Shown piece by piece: positions 41,255 through 48,179 of a stretch of DNA of 64,000 nt (positions are counted from its first letter, which is position 1; each line of letters starts with the position of its first letter). Location of the stretch: NCBI GenBank assembly GCA_028293745.1, contig JAQGOF010000004.1:16548-80547 (forward strand), read 5' to 3'. The position numbers were made by a program, and so were the translations under genes. Under the pieces are notes generated by a model, which worked only from the letters and a program-made list of their open reading frames with translations, ran no database searches and had not been told where the DNA came from. The DNA is from Gammaproteobacteria bacterium (GTDB lineage Bacteria; Pseudomonadota; Gammaproteobacteria; Steroidobacterales; Steroidobacteraceae).

Positions 41255-43231
41255 TCAGCCCGCCAGCAGGACCGATTCCGCCCGTGCGAGATCTTCGGGT
41301 TGGCCGTAAATCACGACGATGTCGCCATCGCGCAGTATGGTATCGCCGGCCGGCTCACGGCCCATGATTCCCTGGCGCCTCACGCCCGTGAAGGTGACTT
41401 CCATGCCCCGGCTGCGCACATCGTGCAGGGTGCGGCCGACCGCCCATGCCCCGGGCGGAATCACGACCGACCTCAGCTCTTCCCGGTGATCGAGAGACTC
41501 GTCAAAGGGACGTGGATCACCGCGCGGCACGATGTTCCGCAGGACAGAGTATCGGTTGTTACGGATTTCTCCGATGGCGCGCACGACGCGTGTCACCGGG
41601 ACATGCAACAACATCAACACGTGCGAAACCAGCATCAGGCTCGCCTCGAACGTCTCAGGTACGACATCCGTGGCGCCTGCATCCTGTAGCTCCTTGAGGC
41701 GGCCGTCATCCTGAGTGCGCACCAGCACGGGTACCTTCGGGCGGAGGCGGCGGATGCTATGAAGAATTCCTATCGATGTGCGTGGATCCGAGAAGCTGAT
41801 GACGACGGCGCTCGCGTGTTCGAGACCCGCTTTCGCGAGCATCTCCTCATCGGATGAATCGCCGTACAACACCGGGTCGCCGGCCTGGCGGGCCGCGCGG
41901 ATTCGAGCGGGGTCGAGATCGACTGCGATGTACTCGAAGCCCTGTGACTCGAGCACCCGCCCGATGTTCTGCCCGACACGGCCAAACCCGCACAGGATGA
42001 CGTGCTCGCGGTGCGCGATCTCGCTCGTCGCCGCGTCCTCGCGCTCGATTGCAGTTCCGGGCGGCCCCTTCTCTCCCAGCAGAAAGCGTGCGATCCGCTT
42101 GTTGTTATTGAGGACGAACGGACTCAAGACCATCGACAGGACCAGCGCCACCAGCAACGGCTCGCCGAGCGTGGCCGGTATCACGCGGGACTGCAGACCG
42201 ATGGTGCACAGAGCGATGCCAAATTCGCCACCGATCGAGATCACGATACCTGTGCGCAACGCCTTGAATCTCGTCGTCGTAAACGGCCGTGCCACGAGTG
42301 CGGCGATGGCCGCCTTCAACATGTACATGCCCACCAGAATGGTGGATACCAGGCCGATCCCTGCAATCAGCAAGTGCACATCCAGCAGCATTCCCACCGA
42401 GATGAAGAACATACCGAGCAGGATGTCGCGGAACGGGCGGATGGCCGCTTCGATCTGATGGCGGTATTCCGTCTCCGCCAGCATCATTCCCGATAGGAAG
42501 GCGCCCAGGGCCAGGGACAGGCCGGAGACGCTGGATATCCAGGCGGAGGCCAGCACGACGAGGAGCACGGTGAGCGTGAACAGTTCGCGCAGCCGGCTAT
42601 GTGCAATCTCATGAAACAGCGGCCGCATCAGCCAGCGGCCGGCCGCGAGCACCACGACGACGGAGAGTGCACCGCCGATCACAGCCAGGCCGCTTTCGCG
42701 CAGGTCGAAGTGGCCTTTGCCGCTTGCAAGTGCGGCGACGAGCGCCAGGAGTGGCACGAATGCCAGGTCCTGGAAGAGCAGCATGCTGAAGGCGAGACGC
42801 CCGTGAGTACGATTGAGCTCGGCCCGCTCAGTGAGCTGTTGCAGGAGAATTGCGGTCGAGCTCATCGCAATCGCGCCACCCACCACGATCGCCGTCAGCC
42901 ATTCCAGGCCGAGCAGCCAGGCAATGAGCGCGAAAACGGCCGTGGTGGCCACGACTTGCGCCGCGCCCAGACCGAAGACCTCCCGCCGCATGGCGACCAT
43001 GCGCGGCAGCGAAAACTCGAGACCCAGCGTGAAGAGCAGAAAGGCAACGCCTAACTCGCCCAGCAACGCCGTGGTCTGGGATTCGGACACAACCCCGAAC
43101 GCGTGCGGACCCAATGTGAGACCGACAGCGAGATACGCCAACGTCGCAGGCAGTCCCATCCGCCGCACGACGGTCACCGCGAATACCGCGGCGGCAAGGA
43201 GAATGAGTACTTGTGAAAGCGGCTCGGTCAT
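41255..43231 (-). CDS. CPA2-family cation:proton antiporter with TrkA-N and TrkA-C domains (YbaL/KefB-like)
   Basis: About 658 residues: 12-13 membrane helices (5-390), then a TrkA-N/RCK nucleotide-binding domain (ILCGFGRVGQNIGRVLESQG, AVDLDPAR, YGDSSDEEML) and a TrkA-C domain (PPGAWAVGRTLHDVRSRG, LRDGDIVVIYG). Such proteins exchange potassium or sodium for protons and are gated by nucleotides through RCK. The ATG at residue MTEPLSQ is preferred over a GTG five codons upstream. It is alone on the strand, with 50 bp to the VOC gene. Confidence 0.92.
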   Translation of the reverse strand: MTEPLSQVLILLAAAVFAVTVVRRMGLPATLAYLAVGLTLGPHAFGVVSESQTTALLGELGVAFLLFTLGLEFSLPRMVAMRREVFGLGAAQVVATTAVFALIAWLLGLEWLTAIVVGGAIAMSSTAILLQQLTERAELNRTHGRLAFSMLLFQDLAFVPLLALVAALASGKGHFDLRESGLAVIGGALSVVVVLAAGRWLMRPLFHEIAHSRLRELFTLTVLLVVLASAWISSVSGLSLALGAFLSGMMLAETEYRHQIEAAIRPFRDILLGMFFISVGMLLDVHLLIAGIGLVSTILVGMYMLKAAIAALVARPFTTTRFKALRTGIVISIGGEFGIALCTIGLQSRVIPATLGEPLLVALVLSMVLSPFVLNNNKRIARFLLGEKGPPGTAIEREDAATSEIAHREHVILCGFGRVGQNIGRVLESQGFEYIAVDLDPARIRAARQAGDPVLYGDSSDEEMLAKAGLEHASAVVISFSDPRTSIGILHSIRRLRPKVPVLVRTQDDGRLKELQDAGATDVVPETFEASLMLVSHVLMLLHVPVTRVVRAIGEIRNNRYSVLRNIVPRGDPRPFDESLDHREELRSVVIPPGAWAVGRTLHDVRSRGMEVTFTGVRRQGIMGREPAGDTILRDGDIVVIYGQPEDLARAESVLLAG

Positions 43232-43289
43232 CGCGGCCAGTTTCACGGAATTCTGGCAGCCTGTCAGCTACCAGGTGGGACGATGACTG

Positions 43290-43649
43290 TCAGCCACCCA
43301 TCAGGACGGTGGTGTCGTAACTCTCGAAGCCGTTGATGGCGCGTCCATACGCATTGTAGACCAGACGCTCCGCGACCTTGTCGGCGCGAGGCGAGAGAAG
43401 CATGCGCAACACGACATCATCCGCAGGCCGCGTTGCATCCTCTGCCAGGAGCTGTTCGATCACGCGTGTCAGCCGGTGAGTCAGTTCGTTTACGAAGCGC
43501 AGGTGAGCCGTATCGTGTACGTCTTCGACGGTCGGTCCGTAGGTGCCGCGGGCTTCCTGGGAGAGCTCGTGAAGAAACATGTTCAGCAGCCGCGCCTTGT
43601 CGAGCAGCCGCATCTCCGTAAAGTACTCGATTTCGGACTTCAGGTTCAT
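43290..43649 (-). CDS. Conserved small protein of unknown function, coupled to the AgmX-domain gene
   Basis: A 119-residue soluble, mostly helical protein rich in Leu, Arg and Glu (EIEYFTEMRLLDKARLLNMF, ELTHRLTRVIEQLL). No family is recognised. Its start overlaps the stop of the AgmX-domain gene by ATGA, so it is made with the ExbB/ExbD system and probably interacts with it. It is the last gene of the operon. Confidence 0.7.
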   Translation of the reverse strand: MNLKSEIEYFTEMRLLDKARLLNMFLHELSQEARGTYGPTVEDVHDTAHLRFVNELTHRLTRVIEQLLAEDATRPADDVVLRMLLSPRADKVAERLVYNAYGRAINGFESYDTTVLMGG

Positions 43650-44575
43650 GACGGGAAGAAGTCGATCGGCTTGGTCGTCGTGATGCTCTCGACGTCCTTG
43701 GGGTCGAAATGGAACAGACGTACGCGGGCTACGATCTTGCCTTCCAGATCCGGGTCATTCAATTCGCTGGAGACCACACGGCACATCGTGATCTCGCCGG
43801 TAGGCGCGATGGTGAATTCCAGTACGAGCTTGCCCTGCAACTCCGCTCTATCGCGCAAGGCGCGGTTATAGAGGCCATAGATGGCGCCCTTGTTGCGATC
43901 GAATACCAGCTCGATCTCCTCACGCGAGCGGGCGGCCTTGCCACTCGTGCCGGTCCGGGTCGGGCCGCGGCTGTCGAGACCGCTGCGCGCAATCGTCGAG
44001 GTGACGGCGGTCGTGTCGTGTCCGGTCAGCGAGCCTGCGCCCGTACCGAATCCGCGGCTGCTGTTCGAGGAGGTGATCCCTCCGCTTCCCGCGCCGACCT
44101 TGGAAGTGATCATGGAGCGCTCGGCATGCGAATCCGCACCCACGGCGCCCGACAGGTTCTTCGTCTGTGTCAGCGGAGTCAGATCCATCTGCTCGCGCAG
44201 GTCAGCGAGCTCGTCCTTCACACGGTTGAGCGACTTCTGCGCCTTCTCGTGCGCGAGCTGCTTACGATCCACCGGAGGTGGAATCGGAATGGGCTTCTTC
44301 TCCACCTCCAGCGGCTTCGGCTTCTCCTTGACCACCGGCGGCGGCGGCGGTGGCGGCTTCGGCTTCTCCTCGATCATGACGCGCGCCAGGCGCTGCGGCA
44401 CTTCGGTTTCGGCCGCAGTCGGCTTCGGGCTGGGCAGCAGCGGAAACAGGATGCCCAATATCAGGAACAGGATCAGCAGTACGCGCAGGATTTTGCGGAA
44501 ACGCGAGCTCGACTCGGCATCGCCTTCCCAAGGCAGCTCGTATTCGCGGTAAAAAGGGGTAATGACGCTGGCCAT
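43646..44575 (-). CDS. AgmX/PglI C-terminal-domain protein (TonB-like energy transducer)
   Basis: A 309-residue protein with one membrane helix (residues 28-47), a Pro/Lys-rich spacer (EKPKPPPPPPPVVKEKPKP and following), a coiled coil (105-135), a Gly/Ser/Thr-rich linker and a C-terminal domain (about 215-309) with FDRNKGAIYGLYNRALRD, GKLVLEFTIAPTGEI and MCRVVSSELNDPDLEGKI. This is the AgmX/PglI tail found in gliding and envelope-transport machines, structurally TonB-like. Together with ExbB and two ExbD proteins upstream it would convert proton-motive force into work on the periplasm. Confidence 0.9.
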   Translation of the reverse strand: MASVITPFYREYELPWEGDAESSSRFRKILRVLLILFLILGILFPLLPSPKPTAAETEVPQRLARVMIEEKPKPPPPPPPVVKEKPKPLEVEKKPIPIPPPVDRKQLAHEKAQKSLNRVKDELADLREQMDLTPLTQTKNLSGAVGADSHAERSMITSKVGAGSGGITSSNSSRGFGTGAGSLTGHDTTAVTSTIARSGLDSRGPTRTGTSGKAARSREEIELVFDRNKGAIYGLYNRALRDRAELQGKLVLEFTIAPTGEITMCRVVSSELNDPDLEGKIVARVRLFHFDPKDVESITTTKPIDFFPS

Positions 44576-44587
44576 GTTGCTTCGCTA

Positions 44588-45112
44588 TCAACCGGGCCGG
44601 AACTGGCCGGCCACCACGGGTTTTTCCTTCTGGATCACGGCCAGGGACAGCTTTCCGTAGTCCGCGTCCGTGCAGGTGCTCATCACCTTCTTCAGCACTT
44701 CGTAAGGCAGCGCCTTGTCGGCCATGATGGTGATCTCCCGCTGCGCCAGGTCTTTCTCGGTCATGTCCTTCCCGACCAGCAGCGGCCGCTTGAGAGCATC
44801 ACGCAAGGCAGTGACGACCGTTTCTTTGCTGTCCCGTACGTCCTGTACGGTCGCAATGTGCTCGCCCTGCACGAACAGGTCGGTCTTGGTGATCATCACC
44901 ACCACCGACTGTTTGGGAGACACCTCGGCAATGGACTGCGGAATCTCGATGCCTTTGCTGTTCTGAATGACCTCGACTTCGGTCGAGTAGACGAGCAGGA
45001 AGGCAACCATCACCGACAGGATGTCGATCAGCGGAATCAGGTTCAGCTCGGCATCAGCCTTGTGGCGCAGGTGGTGCTGCGCCATGCGCCGCGCCCGACT
45101 GGATGTACTCAT
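44588..45112 (-). CDS. ExbD/TolR-family protein 2
   Basis: A 174-residue protein with one N-terminal membrane helix carrying the ExbD Asp: LNLIPLIDILSVMVAFLLVY. The periplasmic part has the late motif REITIMADKALPYEVLKKVM, typical of ExbD/TolR. It overlaps the first ExbD gene by ATGA, and the AgmX-domain gene follows 12 bp after its stop. Two ExbD types per motor suggest a heteromeric stator rod. Confidence 0.9.
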   Translation of the reverse strand: MSTSSRARRMAQHHLRHKADAELNLIPLIDILSVMVAFLLVYSTEVEVIQNSKGIEIPQSIAEVSPKQSVVVMITKTDLFVQGEHIATVQDVRDSKETVVTALRDALKRPLLVGKDMTEKDLAQREITIMADKALPYEVLKKVMSTCTDADYGKLSLAVIQKEKPVVAGQFRPG

Positions 45113-45678
45113 GAGTGCGGAACTCCTGCAGCCGGCGCCGCAGCGGGAGCTGCCGTGGCGCCGGTCGTAGTGCTGTCGATTGCGGGCGCGTCACCCATCG
45201 AAATGTCGGGAAACAGCTCCGCCTGCACGGTGTTGAGGCCTTGCTTGACCTCAAATACACGGACCCTGTCCATCACCTGCACGACCGTGTCATAGGTCGT
45301 GTCAGGCTCCAGAAGAATCGACGCATCGGTCTTCTCGGGAAACTTCGCCTTGACACGCTTCAGGTAGTCCGTGAGGCCGTCATAGTTGTAGCCGGCCGCG
45401 GTGTTGGGCAGCGTGGCCAGCGGCCCCGTGTTGCGATCGGCGACCTGCAGCAGGTTCTTGCGCACCATCACCTCGATCTGCAATCCCGGCGGCGGTTCGC
45501 GGAACTCCGTCTGCGAGGCCGGAAGATTCAACTGCAGGATCACGGTGCGCGAGAACACCGCGGTCATGAGCAGAAATGTCACGAGCACCGTAAAGATGTC
45601 GATCATCGGCACGAGCAGCAGCTCTGCCGGCCGTCGCGCGTGACGCGCGAGCTTCTTGTTGGCGTAGGACCTACGCAT
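45109..45678 (-). CDS. ExbD/TolR-family protein 1
   Basis: A 189-residue protein with the ExbD helix LLLVPMIDIFTVLVTFLLM, including the proton-carrying Asp, a periplasmic domain (SILLEPDTTYDTVVQVMDRV) and an Ala/Pro/Thr-rich tail of about 30 residues that is absent from the second ExbD. It begins 39 bp after the ExbB stop and overlaps ExbD 2 by 4 bp. Confidence 0.9.
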   Translation of the reverse strand: MRRSYANKKLARHARRPAELLLVPMIDIFTVLVTFLLMTAVFSRTVILQLNLPASQTEFREPPPGLQIEVMVRKNLLQVADRNTGPLATLPNTAAGYNYDGLTDYLKRVKAKFPEKTDASILLEPDTTYDTVVQVMDRVRVFEVKQGLNTVQAELFPDISMGDAPAIDSTTTGATAAPAAAPAAGVPHS

Positions 45679-45717
45679 GCGAAACGTTCACCCGTGGAAA
45701 GAGCGCGGGCGAGCGGC

Positions 45718-46365
45718 TTACGCCGCCTGCGCCGGTTGCCGCTCGGTAATGGCGTTCAGGAACTTGACGGAGGCCATCTCGAGGCTGTCGATCAGCTCGG
45801 TGGTCTTCGTCTGCAGGAACGCATGTACGAACAGCAGCGGCACGGCGGTCATCAGACCAAATGCCGTACAGTTCATCGCCACCGAGATGCTCGCCGACAG
45901 CAGGTTCGCCTTCTCGGCCGGGTTGATGGTGGCGACCGCGGCAAAAGCGCGGATCAGGCCCATCACGGTGCCCAGCAGGCCGAGCAGGGTTGCGAGGTTG
46001 GCGAAGGTGGCCAGGTAGTGCGTGCGCTTCTCCAGGCGCGGCACGACCTCCATCAGGCTTTCCTCCATCGCCTTCTCGATGTCGTCGCGGCGCCGCGCGG
46101 ACTGAATTCGCGCCAGGCCGTAGTTGAGAATGTGCCCGATCGCCGAATCCGACTTCGACGTCACCTGCACGACCTGGCGGAAGTTGCCCTGCGCAAGCAT
46201 GGGGACGACTTCGTTCCAGAGACTGCGGTTACGCACGGCCGTGTGCGTCAGGTAGATGTACCGCTCGATCGCGATCGAGAGGCCCACCACGAACACGATG
46301 GCAATGGGGTACATGAAGTCCCCGCCACCTTGAAAGAACCGAACGATCACGCTCCACAGATCCAT
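45718..46365 (-). CDS. MotA/TolQ/ExbB proton-channel family protein
   Basis: A 215-residue protein with three membrane segments (about 15-33, 115-140, 155-180). The region LATFANLATLLGLLGTVMGLIRAFAAVA and ISVAMNCTAFGLMTAVPLLFVHAFL carry the conserved Gly and Thr that line the channel. With ExbD it forms the proton-driven stator. It is the first gene of the ExbB-ExbD-ExbD-AgmX operon, preceded by about 160 bp that includes a terminator for the TPR operon. Confidence 0.92.
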   Translation of the reverse strand: MDLWSVIVRFFQGGGDFMYPIAIVFVVGLSIAIERYIYLTHTAVRNRSLWNEVVPMLAQGNFRQVVQVTSKSDSAIGHILNYGLARIQSARRRDDIEKAMEESLMEVVPRLEKRTHYLATFANLATLLGLLGTVMGLIRAFAAVATINPAEKANLLSASISVAMNCTAFGLMTAVPLLFVHAFLQTKTTELIDSLEMASVKFLNAITERQPAQAA

Positions 46366-46456
46366 CGAAGTCTCCAGGTCAGTTCAGGCCACACACGACC
46401 AAGCTATGTCCCGTCAGCGGGGCCTCGGGGTCCCGCCAAACTGAATGACATAAGCC

Positions 46457-46488
46457 AAAAAAGCTGCGATCCAGCTCTCATCCGCAGC
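46457..46488 (-). terminator. Intrinsic terminator between the TPR operon and the ExbB operon
   Basis: On the minus strand GCTGCG pairs with CGCAGC around a 14-base loop and is followed directly by TTTTTT. The stem is only 6-8 bp, so it is moderate. It lies about 40 bp after the last gene of the TPR operon and about 90 bp before ExbB. Confidence 0.65.
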
Positions 46489-46527
46489 AGCTCGGCCCAA
46501 GCAATAAGGCCGCCTGCAGCATTAACG

Positions 46528-47223
46528 CTAGTGCTTCACATCCGCCCCTGCTGCCGCGCCCGCTGCATCCTTGGCGGCGTCTGGCTTCAGGGCATCGTAG
46601 TAGCGGTTCTGGCGTTTGAATACGTCACGATCAACCGGTGTGAGCACCTCGTCCAGGAGGCTGTTCACGGGTTTACCAACGAGATCGCCCAGGTCCGAAC
46701 GTTTCCAAGGCACGATGTATAGCACCTTCGGCAGTTCCCGGTTGCCTGTGATCTGCGTTGTATCGAGTTGGAGACTATCGTGAGCTTTCCCGGCAGGCGC
46801 ACCGGGTGCACCGCCTTTGGGCACCGCGGCTGCGCGCGCCGTTCCTGCAGCTCCGCCTGCTGGCGCGGCCGCGGGCGCATTTCCCGAGGGGCCTGCGAGC
46901 GCGCCCGGCGCGGGAGATGGCGTGCTCGTTGCACCTGCGCTCGAGGAGCGTGCTGCTCCACCCGCAGCCGTAGCGGGCTTCGTCGGTGTTTGCACGGGTG
47001 GAGCAGTAGTCGGCTCCGGAGATGACGTTTGTGTTGCAGACGTGTTGACACCCGGTTCCAGGTCGCTGGGCGGCGGCGCAACTGCCGGGCGGGCAGCCCG
47101 AGTTGGGGCCGCATTGCTCTGGTCGCCGGTCTGTGCACCAGCCACCGCACTGAAAGCCGCGATCGCGGCGACGAGAATTCCTCGCGCCAGCCACCGTGCC
47201 TCGAGTTGCCGTACCGTGATCAT
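46528..47223 (-). CDS. Secreted Ala/Pro-rich protein with a conserved C-terminal segment
   Basis: A 231-residue exported protein (signal ends VAGA) with 120 residues of Ala/Pro/Gly/Thr low complexity, then a conserved-looking tail LDTTQITGNRELPKVLYIVPWKRSDLGD and following. GGAGG six bases upstream supports the ATG; a TTG two codons earlier is in frame. Its ribosome site overlaps the 3' end of the TPR lipoprotein gene, so the two are coupled. The tail suggests a partner in the envelope machine; function unknown. Confidence 0.75.
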   Translation of the reverse strand: MITVRQLEARWLARGILVAAIAAFSAVAGAQTGDQSNAAPTRAARPAVAPPPSDLEPGVNTSATQTSSPEPTTAPPVQTPTKPATAAGGAARSSSAGATSTPSPAPGALAGPSGNAPAAAPAGGAAGTARAAAVPKGGAPGAPAGKAHDSLQLDTTQITGNRELPKVLYIVPWKRSDLGDLVGKPVNSLLDEVLTPVDRDVFKRQNRYYDALKPDAAKDAAGAAAGADVKH

Positions 47224-47225
47224 CG

Positions 47226-48179
47226 TCAACCTCCCGCCTTTGGGGCTGGCTTGGTTGCGGGCGCCGGCGCTGTTGAAGGAGCGGCTCCCGTGGCGCCTGC
47301 GGATTCAGCTCCGGCAGGTTTGGCTCCCGGTGCTGCGCCTCCTGCAGCTCCCGTGGGCGCTGCACCCGTGGCAGCTGCCGCTCCGGGCGCAGGTGCGCTC
47401 CCTGCACCGTCGGCGGGCCCACCGTTCGCACCCGCGGCAGGAGGCGCCCCAGGGGCGGCTCCCGCTGGCTTCACCGGTGGCTTGCCCGTGCGCTGTCGCA
47501 ACTCGGCGATCCAGCTCGTCACGGGCCTGTCCTCACCGGTCAACTCCTTGTACCGCTCCAGCGCCGTCAGCGCACGCTCAGGATCACCCAGATAGAGGTC
47601 CGATACCACACCGAGGTTCCGATACGCCGGCGCAAAGTTGGAATCCGCGGCAATGGCTTTTTCATAAGAGGCGGCCGCGTCTGGAAATTCCCCGCGCAGG
47701 CGCTGCGTGGCACCGAGTTCGTTCCACGCCACAGCGCTGGCGCCATTGCGCTCCACCGCGCTCTTCAGCGCCTCCTCTGACTGCTCGAGGTGGCCGTTCT
47801 TGCGATACAAAATTCCCAGGTTCACAAACGGCGCCGCCAGACGCGGATAGGTCAGCGTCATCTGTTTGAATTCCAGCTCGGCTTCCGTCGTATTTCCGCT
47901 GCGCATGAAACCCACCGCGCGATTGAAATCCGCGGTTGCACGGGCGGATGGCGGCCCGGCAGGGCTTGCCCCCGCCCCACCGGAGGCGTTCCCACCAGCG
48001 CCGCCAGACGGCGACTTCGCTCCCGCGCCGGATGTGCTGCCCGTGTTCGCCTGCGCGGAAGATCCAGCCGTTCCCGCAGCCGAAGCCGCGTCCGCGTCCG
48101 GTTTCTCCTTCGGTGCTGACGCACAAGCGCTCAACAGCACCGCGAGAACACACGCATTAATTGAGTGTCGTATCCACAT
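47226..48179 (-). CDS. TPR-repeat lipoprotein
   Basis: A 317-residue lipoprotein (signal ends LAVLLSAC). A Gly/Ala/Ser-rich spacer (25-75) leads to TPR repeats (about 80-215: ADFNRAVGFMRSGNTTEAELEF, APFVNLGILYRKNGHLEQSEEAL, AWNELGATQRLRGEF, AYRNLGVVSDLYLGD), followed by about 100 residues of Ala/Pro/Gly tail. It resembles the lipoprotein TPR components (AglT-like) of gliding-type machines. Its 5' end overlaps the large TPR gene by 23 bp. Confidence 0.85.
   Translation of the reverse strand: MWIRHSINACVLAVLLSACASAPKEKPDADAASAAGTAGSSAQANTGSTSGAGAKSPSGGAGGNASGGAGASPAGPPSARATADFNRAVGFMRSGNTTEAELEFKQMTLTYPRLAAPFVNLGILYRKNGHLEQSEEALKSAVERNGASAVAWNELGATQRLRGEFPDAAASYEKAIAADSNFAPAYRNLGVVSDLYLGDPERALTALERYKELTGEDRPVTSWIAELRQRTGKPPVKPAGAAPGAPPAAGANGGPADGAGSAPAPGAAAATGAAPTGAAGGAAPGAKPAGAESAGATGAAPSTAPAPATKPAPKAGG

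Noticed and set aside
43250..43268. TGGCAGCCTGTCAGC as a sigma-54 promoter
   Set aside because: The -12 TTGC is missing and no rightward gene follows.
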